Counted from the first letter of the stretch, positions 8,355-17,570 are shown. The stretch is 64,000 nt of DNA from Pirellula sp. (GCA_013822725.1 PNKX01000001.1:124001-188000); one strand, 5' to 3'. Made by a program: numbers and translations. The notes: a model not told the origin generated them from the sequence alone.

Positions 8355-9713
8355 ATGCAACCACAGAAACGGCAGTCCTCGCGTCGCGACTTCATGCGTT
8401 ATTCGGCTGCGGCCGGCGCCGGCTATTGGGTCGCCGGCGGTCTCGCACTGAAGGCAAGCGCCTCTCCCAATGAACAACTGCAGATCGCCTGTTGCGGCGT
8501 CAACGGCAAGGGAAAGGGCGACGTTGAAAACGCCTCGAAGTTCGGCAAGATTCACGCCCTCTGCGACGTCGATCGCAAGTTCCTCGATCTATCGGGCCGC
8601 TTCTACAAGACCGACAACAAGTTCACCGACTATCGCGAGATGCTCGACAAGCTGGGCGACCAGGTCGACGTCGTCACGGTGAGCACGCCCGATCACACCC
8701 ACGCGGTGATCCTGGCCAAGGCCCTCAAGATGGGCAAGAACTGCTACGGCCAGAAGCCGCTCACGCACTCGATCTGGGAAGCTCGCGAGATCCAAAAGAT
8801 CGCCAAGGAAGCGGGCGTCGTCACCCAAATGGGTAACCAGTACACCGCCTTCGAGCCGATGCGGGAAGCCGCCTATCGGCTCCGCGCCGGGCAGGTCGGC
8901 ACGGTGAAGGAAGTTCACGTTTGGACCAACCGTCCGGTGTGGCCCCAAGGCGAAGCCCGCGGCGCCGAGAAGCCCGTGCCGAAGGAACTCGATTGGGAAT
9001 CGTGGATCGGCCCGGCGCCGATGCGACCCTACGCCGACGGCTACCACACCTTCAAGTGGCGCGGCTGGTGGGACTTCGGCACTGGCGCCCTCGGCGACAT
9101 GGCCTGCCACACCTGCAACCTGCCCTTCATGGGCCTCAACATGCGTGACCCGACGGGGGTCGTCGCCGAGACCTCGGGCCACGATCACGACAGCTACCCG
9201 ACGAAGTCGAAGATCAAGTTCGATTTCCCCGAACTCGACGGCCGCGCGCCGTTCACGTTCTACTGGTACGACGGCACCAACCTGCCGCCGGCCGAGCTGT
9301 ACGCCGATTTCGTGAAGCCGGGTAAAGACGGCAAGCCGAAGTCGCTCAATGCGAGCGGCTGCTTGATCGTCGGCGACAAGTGCACGATGTACGCCGCCGG
9401 CGACTACGCCAACGAGGGGATCGAACTCAACAACGACGTCGAGTGGTTGACCGTCGACTATCCGAAGCCGCCGGGAGAGCCGGAACTCGGACATGTTCAA
9501 GAGTTCTATGACGCGATTCTCGACCCGAAGAACAAGAAGGCGATGTCGAACTTCGTCGACTACGCCGGCCCGCTGACCGAGACGATCCTGCTCGGCAACT
9601 TGGCCGTCTGGAAGGGCGAACCGGTGAAGTGGGACGCCAAGACGATCACGCCGGACGATCCGAGCCTGATGGCGATCGTCAAGCCGACCTACCGCGAAGG
9701 TTACTCGCTGTAG
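8355..9713 (+). CDS. Tat-exported Gfo/Idh/MocA family oxidoreductase
   Basis: A 452-residue NAD(P)-dependent sugar oxidoreductase-like protein. A Tat signal (SRRDFMRYSAAAG, twin Arg at 10-11) directs export of a folded, cofactor-loaded enzyme. The Rossmann part (about 43-165) has STPDHTHAVILAKAL and QKPLTHS, where Lys134 corresponds to the family's usual EKP lysine (here Gln replaces Glu). The C-terminal alpha/beta domain follows, with MACHTCNLPFMGL. This type is highly multiplied in planctomycetes and is usually linked to sugar or polysaccharide breakdown; the substrate cannot be told from sequence. An intrinsic terminator lies 32 bases after the stop. Confidence 0.93.
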   Translation: MQPQKRQSSRRDFMRYSAAAGAGYWVAGGLALKASASPNEQLQIACCGVNGKGKGDVENASKFGKIHALCDVDRKFLDLSGRFYKTDNKFTDYREMLDKLGDQVDVVTVSTPDHTHAVILAKALKMGKNCYGQKPLTHSIWEAREIQKIAKEAGVVTQMGNQYTAFEPMREAAYRLRAGQVGTVKEVHVWTNRPVWPQGEARGAEKPVPKELDWESWIGPAPMRPYADGYHTFKWRGWWDFGTGALGDMACHTCNLPFMGLNMRDPTGVVAETSGHDHDSYPTKSKIKFDFPELDGRAPFTFYWYDGTNLPPAELYADFVKPGKDGKPKSLNASGCLIVGDKCTMYAAGDYANEGIELNNDVEWLTVDYPKPPGEPELGHVQEFYDAILDPKNKKAMSNFVDYAGPLTETILLGNLAVWKGEPVKWDAKTITPDDPSLMAIVKPTYREGYSL

Positions 9714-9744
9714 TCGCAACGCGACGAATTGAATGCAACGTCGA

Positions 9745-9781
9745 CCGGCCCGAAGCCCCAAAGCTTCGGGCCGGTTTTTTA
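9745..9781 (+). terminator. Intrinsic terminator of the Gfo/Idh/MocA gene
   Basis: A GC-rich stem (ccggcccgaag ... cttcgggccgg) with a short loop is followed directly by a T-run. It is the clearest intrinsic terminator in the window. The T-run merges into the next palindromic element. Confidence 0.92.
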
Positions 9782-10022
9782 TTAACCACGAAACACACGA
9801 AAACGACGAAAAAAGAAAAGCCCGCGAATCACGCGAGTGAAGACTGGACAGGATCATAGGATTTGAAAGGATCGACGCGATTTGGATGCAAGAATGAATT
9901 TCATCCCGTCGATCCCCTTGATCCTGTTATCCCGTCAAAATTGCTATTCGCGCTCATTCGCGTGATTCGCGGGCCCATTCCCCTGCTTTTCTTTCGTTCC
10001 TTTCGTCTCTTTCGCGGTTAAA
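9782..10022. repeat. Triple-nested long palindrome
   Basis: The outer arms are ttaaccacgaaacacacg and its rough complement ending tttcgcggttaa. Inside lie arms gcgaatcacgcgagtga / tcattcgcgtgattcgc, and inside those (9845-9940) arms gactggacaggatc / gatcctgttatcccgtc. This looks like three palindromes inserted one inside another. It fills the 330-base gap before the next gene; the ribosome binding site GGAGG of that gene follows at once. Confidence 0.9.
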
Positions 10023-10043
10023 TTAAAGGGTGGAGGAAAACCG

Positions 10044-11195
10044 ATGACCGCGATCATGAAGTACGACGAACTCGCCAATCTCGCCGACGATCCGCGGGAG
10101 ATGTTTCAGGAGGTCGCTCAAGCGCTCGTCGCCGCCGGCGAGTTGCATCGACTCTTCGATCTGCGGCTGCTGCAGGAGCGCCACCGCCACGGCTTGCCCC
10201 TTGATCGCCGGACGCCGATCGACGACGTCGAAGAGCCGCTCCGTTCGCAGGTCGAAGCCGGTTACCTCGCCGCCTGCCGCGAGGTCGGCGAATTGATGCT
10301 CGAGTCGGGCCGACTTCGCGAGGCCTGGATGTACCTCCGCCCAGCCGGCGACAAGTTCTCAATCCGCGAACGCTTGGCGACGGTCGTCCTCGACGACGAA
10401 CGGGCCGACGAATTGATCGAACTCGCGCTGTTCGAAGGCATCGATCCCGAGCGAGGCTACGCTTGGCTGCTCGGCCGCAACGGCACCTGCAACTCGATCA
10501 CGACGCTCGACGGGATGAGCCAGCAACTCGATGCGACCGACGTGCGAGCCTGCGCCGGCGTCCTGCTGCGGCACGTTTATCGCGAACTGCACGGCAATCT
10601 GCGCGGCCACTACAACAAGCTGAAGGGAACGGCGCCCCCGAACACGTTGTCGATCGGCCAATTGATCGAGCAGAATCCCGAACTGCTAGCCGGCGGCAAC
10701 TATCATCTCGACGTCTCGCACCTGCAAAGCACCGTGCGGTACGCCCGCTTGCTCACTGATCCGGCGCTCGTGACCAAGGCGTTCGAGATCGCCGACTACG
10801 GTTCGCGTCTGCCTGCCGATTTGCAGTACCCCGGCGAGGCGCCGTTCGAAGAGCTCTTCGCCGCTCACCGCCGATGGTTCGCTGCGATCCTTGGCCGAGA
10901 GGTCGACGACGCGATCCAATATTTTGGCGACAAAGCTCGCGCAGAAGGAGACGATCCTCGCAGCACGGCGGCCGTGGAGACGCTGCTCGTGTTGCTGCTG
11001 CGACTCAATCGGCCTGACGAGGCCCTCGCAGCGTACAGCGAGTTGGCGACGAAGGATCGCGAGTTGTCGACGCACGCCCCGACATTGCTCGAACTCGCCC
11101 GTGCGAGCGGCAATTGGGATCGCTACGAGGCCATCTGCCGCGAGCGCGATGACCTGCTGGGATTCGCCGCGGGGCTTCTCACGCGGCGCGGCTGA
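10044..11195 (+). CDS. Conserved hypothetical, helical repeat protein
   Basis: A 383-residue soluble protein with no signal peptide or membrane segment. It is rich in paired helices; the C-terminal part (about 300-380, LLRLNRPDEALAAYSELA and ASGNWDRYEAICRE) resembles TPR repeats. GGAGG lies seven bases before ATG 10044, which decides the start over the in-frame ATG four codons later. I do not recognise a named family. It stands alone between repeat elements, with a family A palindrome 29 bases after its stop. Confidence 0.8.
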   Translation: MTAIMKYDELANLADDPREMFQEVAQALVAAGELHRLFDLRLLQERHRHGLPLDRRTPIDDVEEPLRSQVEAGYLAACREVGELMLESGRLREAWMYLRPAGDKFSIRERLATVVLDDERADELIELALFEGIDPERGYAWLLGRNGTCNSITTLDGMSQQLDATDVRACAGVLLRHVYRELHGNLRGHYNKLKGTAPPNTLSIGQLIEQNPELLAGGNYHLDVSHLQSTVRYARLLTDPALVTKAFEIADYGSRLPADLQYPGEAPFEELFAAHRRWFAAILGREVDDAIQYFGDKARAEGDDPRSTAAVETLLVLLLRLNRPDEALAAYSELATKDRELSTHAPTLLELARASGNWDRYEAICRERDDLLGFAAGLLTRRG

Positions 11196-11223
11196 ACCTG
11201 CACGAGCGCTCACCACACTACGA

Positions 11224-11282
11224 CGCCCATTTAGCCGCGGGGCTTGCCCCGCGACCCGCTGTGAGCGGCGGGGCTAAATGGG
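11224..11282. repeat. Family A palindromic repeat, full copy
   Basis: GCCCATTTAGCCGCGGGG on the left and CGGGGCTAAATGGGC on the right, each next to its own GC hairpin. It lies between the convergent genes ending at 11195 and 11320. Confidence 0.9.
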
Positions 11283-11319
11283 CTTGGCGATCTGCTACGT
11301 CTAGTGTGGGGCCGGGAGA

Positions 11320-13023
11320 TCACGACGATTTATCGTCGGTCGATTCTTGATCGGCGGGTGACGCCGGCTTCTCGTCGGACGGCGGTTCTTCCGCGGGCGG
11401 CGGCGGGCCGAAATCTTCCGGCCTGGGCGGTCCGCCCTCGAAATGAGGCCCCGGTCCGCGCCCGTCCCATTCAGGGCGTGGGCCGACGCCAAATCTCCCG
11501 TCGGGACCACGGAACGGCGGTGGGCCGTTAGGCCGCTCCTCTGGTCCGCCCCGTCCAGGCACTCCATCCTGCCAACGTCGGCCGCCGGGGCCCATTCCGC
11601 CCGGACCTCGCGGGCCTCCCTCGTGGTCGTCAGGGCCGCCTGGACGAAATCCCGGGCCGCGTCCGTCGCGTCCATGGGGTCCGTCGCCCCGCTCTCCCTT
11701 GCCCCATGCCCAGGGGTTGCCGTTTCCTCTTCCCGGCTGGAGTCGGTACATCCGCCGCAGCGCCTTTTCCATCTCATCGGAAGGTAGGCTGAGCAGCTCA
11801 GCCCGCGTTTCGGCATCAAGCTCTTCGGCGAAGAATCGCTCCAGCGCCTCTTGCGAGACTTCGCCCTGCAACGATTCGGTTTGTCGGAGCCACGTCATGA
11901 TGCGATCAACCTTCTGCCGCGGCTCCAGCGACTTGAACGCTTCGTGAGTTCGTTCCGGCAAGGCCTGCAGCACAGCATCCTGAAACTCGCCTGGCTCGCC
12001 CATGCCATCGGCAACGCGATGGATCATCACATTGGGAATTTGATTGAGCATCATCGGGTTGCGCCCGCGACCGCCGTTCGATTTCGAAGCTTCGCGCATC
12101 GCGTCTCGTTGCAGTTTTTCCAGCGGCTCGCGGATCTTGCGCACGAACCGCCGCAACTCCTCGTCAGTGAGGGTCAGCACGGCGTCGTCGCGCATTTCAT
12201 CGACCCAACGCTCAATCGTACGAATTCGCTCGTCTGGGGGCTGCATCGTGCGCAATTCGAACTGGCGCGCCGGCGGCAACCCGCCAAGCCAATCGGCGTA
12301 GACAAGCATGGCCGTTTGCAGCTTGCCGGCATCTGGCTCGGCGGCAATCTCGCCATGAAGCTTTCGTAGCCGCTGCTGTTCATCGGCCGGCAGTTGACGA
12401 AATCGATTGAACTTGGCGCGAAGATTCGTTCGCTCTTCGTCGTCGAGTTGGCTAAGCCACTCCCCGCGACCCTCGGCGTCGGAGACGATCTTCAGTCGTT
12501 CCATACGCTCAGGCGCTTGGCATGGCTTGCAACCGAGCTCATGCAGATCATCGCCCAGATTTTGCTGCAACGAGCGAATAAACTCCGGCGAATCGAACTG
12601 CGTATAGACGTCGACGTTGTCGACCACCGGCAAATCGGCCAGCAGCGCCCGATCAGGGCCTTGCCACGCTAAGCGGAAAACGAGGAACCCCAGCGCCGCC
12701 GCAGCGCACGCCGCCAGGACCGACGAAAACCGGCGGCGACGTTGCACGACCGGTAGGGCCATCGTCCGCTCTTGCACTTCGGTTGCGGCGGCCTTCACGG
12801 CCATTTCCATCGTCGTCCGCGAGAAGCGATCGTCGACGTACTCCTGCGGCAACTGATCAAGTGCGAGCCACGCCCGTTCGATACTCTGCAGCTGCTGGCG
12901 ATACTCTTCATCAGACGCCAACCGCTGCTCGACGCGCGCACTCTCCTCGACAGAAAGTTCGCCGTCGAGATAGGCGACAATCTCTTCGAGACGCTGCAGG
13001 TGGTCGTCGGAGGATGGGGGCAT
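11320..13023 (-). CDS. Anti-sigma-factor-like membrane protein with Gly/Pro-rich tail
   Basis: A 567-residue protein. The N-terminus (about 5-60, IVAYLDGELSVEESARVEQRL) is the zf-HC2/anti-sigma helical type but lacks the zinc-binding Cys/His set. One membrane span (about 99-119) follows, then a long extracytoplasmic helical region and a Gly/Pro/Arg-rich tail (about 435-567). It probably holds the ECF sigma factor encoded upstream (13260-13895) at the membrane. A 236-base nested palindrome separates the two genes, so the pair may be transcribed together through it. The signal that frees the sigma factor is unknown. Confidence 0.82.
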   Translation of the reverse strand: MPPSSDDHLQRLEEIVAYLDGELSVEESARVEQRLASDEEYRQQLQSIERAWLALDQLPQEYVDDRFSRTTMEMAVKAAATEVQERTMALPVVQRRRRFSSVLAACAAAALGFLVFRLAWQGPDRALLADLPVVDNVDVYTQFDSPEFIRSLQQNLGDDLHELGCKPCQAPERMERLKIVSDAEGRGEWLSQLDDEERTNLRAKFNRFRQLPADEQQRLRKLHGEIAAEPDAGKLQTAMLVYADWLGGLPPARQFELRTMQPPDERIRTIERWVDEMRDDAVLTLTDEELRRFVRKIREPLEKLQRDAMREASKSNGGRGRNPMMLNQIPNVMIHRVADGMGEPGEFQDAVLQALPERTHEAFKSLEPRQKVDRIMTWLRQTESLQGEVSQEALERFFAEELDAETRAELLSLPSDEMEKALRRMYRLQPGRGNGNPWAWGKGERGDGPHGRDGRGPGFRPGGPDDHEGGPRGPGGMGPGGRRWQDGVPGRGGPEERPNGPPPFRGPDGRFGVGPRPEWDGRGPGPHFEGGPPRPEDFGPPPPAEEPPSDEKPASPADQESTDDKSS

Positions 13024-13042
13024 TATCGCTAAAAAATTCTAC

Positions 13043-13255
13043 TAACCGCCAAGGACGCCAAGAGCGCCAAGGAAATTCAGTTGATTAAACTCACCGCAAC
13101 GGCACGATGGACACGACGAAATCGGGGACGATGAATCTACAAGAATTCTATTTGAAATACTCTCAGCGTCTACTTCATTCGTCGTCGTGCTCGTTGTGTC
13201 GTCGTGGTAATAATTGCATTTCCTTGGCGCTCTTGGCGTCCTTGGCGGTTCAATT
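13043..13255. repeat. Nested long palindrome (CCAAGG arms around CACGACG arms)
   Basis: Outer arms taaccgccaaggacgccaag / cttggcgtccttggcggtt enclose inner arms (13097-13120 and 13175-13210) of the type ggcacgatggacacgacg / cgtcgtcgtg. The same outer/inner pairing recurs at 16273 and 35915. It lies between the ECF sigma gene and its anti-sigma gene. Confidence 0.92.
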
Positions 13256-13259
13256 CTTC

Positions 13260-13895
13260 CTATTCGACTTTAGTTCCTTGTTGCAAATAAGGCTCCAGCA
13301 CGTCGCGTAGGTTCGACCGCGCGCGGGTCAGCAACGACTTCACCGCCGAGGGGGTCATTTCCATCACTTCGGCGATTTCTTCGTAGCTGAGATGTTCGAA
13401 TTTATTCAGCAACACCGCTTCGCGCTGCCGCTCGTTGAGCGACGCTACGGCGACGTTCACCGCGTCGCGAAGCTCTAATTTGTCGAGCTGCCGCGTCGGC
13501 ATCTGATTGCTCTGCGCGACCGCCGCGGCGTCGAGGGCGTTGGCCCCTGTATCGCTCGCACTGCTGCCGGCGAGATGAACCTCTTTTCGCCGCGACAACG
13601 TCCGCTGGGCGTTCGCCGCCACGTTGTGCACGATCGTAAACAGCCATGTCGAAAACTTCGAACCGGGGATGTACCGCTTGCGGGCGCGATAAATCCGCAG
13701 GAAGACGTCTTGCGCCAAATCCTCCGCCATGTCGCGATGCCCGGTGATATGGGCCAGCAGCGACACGACGCGATTCTGGTAACGGAGCATGAGCTCCTCG
13801 AACGCCTCGGCATCGTCGTCGCGCACGCGGAGCATCAAGCGCACGTCGGGATCGTGCGCGGTGTACCGCTCGGCGGTGGAATCGCTGATGGCCAA
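13260..13895 (-). CDS. ECF RNA polymerase sigma factor
   Basis: A 211-residue sigma-70 family ECF factor. Region 2 (about 28-95) contains FEELMLRYQNRVVSLL, DLAQDVFLRIYRARKRY and FSTWLFTIVHNVA. Region 4 (about 140-200) contains LNERQREAVLLNKFEHLSYEEIA and the recognition helix TPSAVKSLLTRARSNLR. It directs RNA polymerase to alternative promoters and is probably controlled by the adjacent anti-sigma protein. A GC hairpin of family C lies just upstream of the start codon. Confidence 0.95.
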   Translation of the reverse strand: MAISDSTAERYTAHDPDVRLMLRVRDDDAEAFEELMLRYQNRVVSLLAHITGHRDMAEDLAQDVFLRIYRARKRYIPGSKFSTWLFTIVHNVAANAQRTLSRRKEVHLAGSSASDTGANALDAAAVAQSNQMPTRQLDKLELRDAVNVAVASLNERQREAVLLNKFEHLSYEEIAEVMEMTPSAVKSLLTRARSNLRDVLEPYLQQGTKVE

Positions 13896-13904
13896 GGGCT
13901 GACT

Positions 13905-13931
13905 GCCGGAGGGATCAACCCTCCGGCTCGC
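13905..13931. repeat. Family C hairpin (GCCGGAGGG / CCCTCCGGCTCGC)
   Basis: A GC stem ending in GGCTCGC, 10 bases upstream of the ECF sigma start codon. Related hairpins occur at 37788, 59576, 60103, 63089 and 63209; the copies at 59576 and 60103 lie inside a coding sequence. Confidence 0.75.
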
Positions 13932-14043
13932 TTGGGATTTCGGGTGCTTACAAGCGGCAGGCGTCGCGACGCCTCCACCTTATGATACCCTAATGGCCCG
14001 GCGGAGTTTCGCCCAATCGCGGCCTGTTGCCGACAATGCAGCC

Positions 14044-14796
14044 CTACAGCAAGCTATCGAGCAGCAGCCTGATTTTCCGCATTTCGGGCCGATGATCGTG
14101 CCCGTCGAGCGGCGCCATGTCGACCGTCAGCGCCCGGTTGTAGCCGACCTTTTCGAGCTGCCCCAGCAGCTTGCCGTAGTCGACCTCGCCCTGGCCGACG
14201 CGGACGTGGATGGCGCTCTTGGTGGTGTCGCGAAGGTGGACGTTGTAGACGTAGGGAATCACCTTCGAAAAGTCGCGCCCTTGCCGCGGACCGGCGATGT
14301 AGTGGCTGGGATCGAGGGTGAGCCCCAGGCCCTTCACGTTGTTGCACAGCACGGCCGCCGTGTCAGGATCCTCGGTCATACAGCCAATTTCGGTCCGCAT
14401 CGCCACGAGGCACCCTTCGAGCGACGCGATCTTTACCAGCTCGCGAAGCCGCTCGATCTCTTCATTGAACGGCGTGCCAAGCTCTGCCGCTGGGACCACC
14501 AGGGGCACCACCTTCAGCGCCTTGGCGAGTTTGCAGCAGGCGCTGAACTGGCCGTAATACTCGTCCTTCACGCCGGTCGGCTCGACGGTGAGGGCCGCGA
14601 TCGTCAGCCGGTGAGTGTCGCGGAACGAGTCGACCGCCTTCTCGGGGCTCTTGGCCACCTCGGCGGGAGTGATCCAGGCTCTGGCGTCGTTGCGGATCGG
14701 CAATTCGACGGCGTTGAATTCGAGGTCGACCAGCGTCGGCAGCACCTCATCCTTGGGCAAATCGGGAAAACAATCCGATGACGCGGCGACAAACAC
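14044..14796 (-). CDS. Sugar phosphate isomerase/epimerase-like TIM-barrel protein
   Basis: A 250-residue protein of the xylose isomerase-like TIM-barrel superfamily (AP_endonuc_2). Strand-end motifs visible are LVDLEFNAVEL, LTVEPTG, AMRTEIGCM, LGLTLDPSHY and YVYNVHLRDT, containing the expected metal-binding acidic and His residues. It probably isomerises or epimerises a sugar-type compound; the substrate is unknown. The start is GTG 14796, with GAGGAG seven bases upstream; the frame is open for about 100 more codons upstream, but that part is repeat-derived and unlike protein. No operon partner. Confidence 0.88.
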   Translation of the reverse strand: MFVAASSDCFPDLPKDEVLPTLVDLEFNAVELPIRNDARAWITPAEVAKSPEKAVDSFRDTHRLTIAALTVEPTGVKDEYYGQFSACCKLAKALKVVPLVVPAAELGTPFNEEIERLRELVKIASLEGCLVAMRTEIGCMTEDPDTAAVLCNNVKGLGLTLDPSHYIAGPRQGRDFSKVIPYVYNVHLRDTTKSAIHVRVGQGEVDYGKLLGQLEKVGYNRALTVDMAPLDGHDHRPEMRKIRLLLDSLL

Positions 14797-14947
14797 GCTG
14801 GCACTCCTCGCGGTAACTTCACAGCCTAACGGCCAATCCTGGCAAGATATGCCGTACTGTAGCGGTTTCGCCCAAGGCGAGGCAACACCACGGCGGACAG
14901 GCGGAACTCGTGTTCCATTGGCGTTGCCCCGCATTCCGTTTCCCATA

Positions 14948-15017
14948 CCGCAACGCCCATTTAGCCGCGGGCGGTAGCCCGCGAACCCGCCGCGAGCGGG
15001 CGGGGCTAAATGGGCTT
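14948..15017. repeat. Family A palindromic repeat, full copy
   Basis: GCCCATTTAGCCGCGGGC on the left, CGGGGCTAAATGGGCT on the right, with GC hairpins between. It lies in the 358-base gap between the divergent isomerase and sppA genes, where I otherwise see only the short lead-in to sppA. Confidence 0.9.
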
Positions 15018-15154
15018 GGCGGCATTCGGAGCGAATATGCGGGGCAGGGTCGAATTGCCGGCTCGCCGTTGCGGTATGTCGCGACGCCGCCATCGCAGTA
15101 GAATGGAGGATTCCCGATCGCTCTCCCCCCTCGCCAGACTGGCAGGAGCTCTAT

Positions 15155-16255
15155 ATGTCGACCCCCACGCCCACCGATCCCGCCCCTTACGGCCGGCAAC
15201 CCGCCGCGCCGCCGCAGGTGATCATCCAACAGCAGGCTCCGACCGCGTTCGGCCGTTATGGCAAGCTCTTGCTGATTTTGCTCGGCGTCTGCGTGATGGT
15301 CATCATCGGCCAGAATGCTAGCTACAAGAAATACTTCAGCCCCGCCGACGCCCCGCAGGAAAAGTACCACTCGCTCAGCAAGGAAGCGACCGACAAGGTC
15401 GCCATCATCCGCGTCGAAGGGACGATTCTCGATCCTGACGGATTTGTAAAAAAACAGATTGACCGCGTCCGTGAAGACAACGACGTGAAGGCGATCGTCC
15501 TGCGGGTCGACTCCCCCGGCGGCACCGTCACGGCGAGCGATTATCTCTATCATGAGCTCAAGGAACTGGTGAAGGATCGCGAGATCCCGATGGTCGTCAG
15601 CATGGGGAGCATCTGCGCCAGCGGCGGCTACTATCTGGCAATGGCCGGCGGCGAGCAAAAGACGCAGGAAGACGTCATCTTCGCCGAGCCGTCGACTTGG
15701 ACTGGCTCGATCGGCGTCGTGATTCCGCACTACGACGTGTCGGAACTGCTGACCAGTTGGAAGGTGAAGGATGACTCGGTCGCCAGCCACAAGTACAAGC
15801 TGATGGGAAGCCCCACCCGCGACCTCTCGCCGGAAGAGCGGGCCGAAGAGCGGAAGTTGCTGCAAACGCTGGTCGATCAGAGCTTCGCTCGCTTCAAGGC
15901 GATCGTCGAAGCGGGCCGGCCGAAGCTTAAGGGAAATGAAGCCGAACTGAAGAAGGCGACGACCGGCCAGATCTTCACCGCCGAGCAAGCGCAAGAGTTA
16001 GGGCTGATCGACAAGATCGGCTTCATGGAAGCCGCGATCGAACGGGCCGCCGAACTCGCCGATAAGGAGACCGACAATGTCCGTTGCGTCGAGTACGACA
16101 AGCCGCCGTCGCCGCTCACGGCATTGCTCGGCGCCGACAGTCAGCTACTGCCGCAGCGGAGCAGCCTCGACTTTGCAGGCGTCCTCGATCTCACCGCCCC
16201 ACGGGCCTATTACCTCTGCACGTGGCTGCCGGCGATTTTGTCAAACTCTCGGTAG
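15155..16255 (+). CDS. sppA: Signal peptide peptidase SppA-like S49 serine protease
   Basis: A 366-residue membrane-anchored protease. A Pro/Gln-rich cytoplasmic start (1-35) is followed by one membrane span (about 37-52) and the S49 domain (about 80-320). The catalytic pair can be placed: Ser156 in CASGGYYLAMA and Lys215 in ASHKYKLMGSP, corresponding to the Ser/Lys dyad of Bacillus-type SppA; SPGG at 120-123 is the oxyanion-region motif. It degrades cleaved signal peptides and membrane peptides. It is a single-domain (short) SppA. A nested palindrome starts 18 bases after the stop. Confidence 0.93.
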   Translation: MSTPTPTDPAPYGRQPAAPPQVIIQQQAPTAFGRYGKLLLILLGVCVMVIIGQNASYKKYFSPADAPQEKYHSLSKEATDKVAIIRVEGTILDPDGFVKKQIDRVREDNDVKAIVLRVDSPGGTVTASDYLYHELKELVKDREIPMVVSMGSICASGGYYLAMAGGEQKTQEDVIFAEPSTWTGSIGVVIPHYDVSELLTSWKVKDDSVASHKYKLMGSPTRDLSPEERAEERKLLQTLVDQSFARFKAIVEAGRPKLKGNEAELKKATTGQIFTAEQAQELGLIDKIGFMEAAIERAAELADKETDNVRCVEYDKPPSPLTALLGADSQLLPQRSSLDFAGVLDLTAPRAYYLCTWLPAILSNSR

Positions 16256-16272
16256 TTCGAGAAAAAAAAGGC

Positions 16273-16462
16273 AACCGCCAAGGAAATGCGAAGGAGATTT
16301 ACCACGACGACACGACGAAGAACAGAGAAACGATGGGGCGATCAAAAAAGCTGTTCGCTGATTTCTTCCCCCACATTCTTATTCGTCGTGTCCGCCGTGC
16401 CGTCGTGGATAGTATTTAGTCGACTGTATTCCTTGGCGCTCTTGGCGTCCTTGGCGGTTCAA
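16273..16462. repeat. Nested long palindrome (CCAAGG arms around CACGACG arms)
   Basis: The left outer arm caaccgccaaggaaat pairs with the right outer arm ending cttggcgtccttggcggtt. The inner arms are accacgacgacacgacgaag and its near complement ending gtgccgtcgtgg. It fills the space between sppA and rlmN. Confidence 0.9.
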
Positions 16463-16479
16463 TTCCTGAATTACCAACA

Positions 16480-17544
16480 ATGTCCGATTCCGTAAAACCA
16501 CACCTGCTCGATAGCGTCGACGCCTCGCTTGCCCAATGGGCGGCCGAGGCGAACGTGCCTCGCTATCGGGTGGCGCAGGTGCGGAAGTGGTTGTTCGAAA
16601 AGCGGGCCGGTGACTGGGACGAGATGACCGACCTGTCGAAGTCGCTCCGCGCCGACCTCGCCGAGCGGTTTCAACTTTGGACGTCGCAGGTCGCCAAGCA
16701 CACGCAAGCCGAGGATGGCACCGAAAAGCTCCTGCTGCAACTCGCTGACGGCGGCCAAATCGAATGCGTTCTGCTCCGCGATACGGTCCGCCGGACGATC
16801 TGCATCAGCACGCAAGTCGGCTGCGGCATGGGGTGCGTCTTCTGCGCCAGCGGACTCGACGGCGTCGATCGCAACCTCACCACTGGCGAAATCGTCGAGC
16901 AAATCCTCCGCCTGCAGCGACTCCTCGCGCCTGAAGAGCGACTGAGTCACATCGTCGTCATGGGGATGGGCGAACCGCTCGCGAATCTCGATCGTCTGCT
17001 CCCCGCGCTTGGCGAAGCCCATCGCGAGGATGGCCTCGGCATCAGCGCCCGCCGCATTACCATCTCGACCGTCGGCCTGCCGCCGGCGATTGATCGACTG
17101 GCTCGGCACGACCAGAACTATCGGCTCGCCATTTCGCTCCACGCCCCCAACGACGAGCTGCGCAACCAACTCGTTCCAGTGAACAAGAACATCGGCCTCG
17201 ACCCGATCATGGCCGCCGCCGACCGCTACTTCGACGTCTCGGGCCGCCGGATCACCTACGAGTACGTGCTGCTGGCCGATCTGAACGACGCCCCGGAACA
17301 CGCCCGTCAACTTGCCCGCATTCTGCATGGCCGCGAGGCGCTGCTGAACGTCATCCCCTACAACCCGGTCGCCGGATTGCCGTACGGCACGCCAACGGTC
17401 GAGAGCCGACAGGCGTTTCGCACAATTCTCGAACAGGGCGGCGTAACGGTGAAGTTTCGCCACCGTAAGGGTGATCGCATCGATGCGGCCTGCGGACAGC
17501 TGCGACGCTCGCAGCAGCAACTACCGCTCGTCGAGTTGCGGTAG
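16480..17544 (+). CDS. rlmN: Dual-specificity 23S rRNA/tRNA adenine-C2 methyltransferase RlmN
   Basis: A 354-residue radical SAM enzyme that methylates C2 of A2503 in 23S rRNA and A37 in some tRNAs. The radical SAM cluster motif is C115-GMG-C119-VF-C122. VVMGMGEPLANLDRLL and TISTVGLPPAIDRLA are family signatures. Near the C-terminus, Cys338 in DAACGQL matches the mechanistic methyl-carrying cysteine. Length and order are typical. It stands alone between repeat elements. Confidence 0.96.
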   Translation: MSDSVKPHLLDSVDASLAQWAAEANVPRYRVAQVRKWLFEKRAGDWDEMTDLSKSLRADLAERFQLWTSQVAKHTQAEDGTEKLLLQLADGGQIECVLLRDTVRRTICISTQVGCGMGCVFCASGLDGVDRNLTTGEIVEQILRLQRLLAPEERLSHIVVMGMGEPLANLDRLLPALGEAHREDGLGISARRITISTVGLPPAIDRLARHDQNYRLAISLHAPNDELRNQLVPVNKNIGLDPIMAAADRYFDVSGRRITYEYVLLADLNDAPEHARQLARILHGREALLNVIPYNPVAGLPYGTPTVESRQAFRTILEQGGVTVKFRHRKGDRIDAACGQLRRSQQQLPLVELR

Positions 17545-17570
17545 TTTCATTGTGGATGGCAGCGCCTTTT

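Noticed and set aside
13107..13310. 67-codon plus-strand frame
   Set aside because: Mostly palindromic repeat DNA and overlaps the end of the ECF sigma gene.
14797..15093. Upstream extension of the TIM-barrel isomerase
   Set aside because: Those codons come from a family A repeat; GTG 14796 with GAGGAG is a better start.
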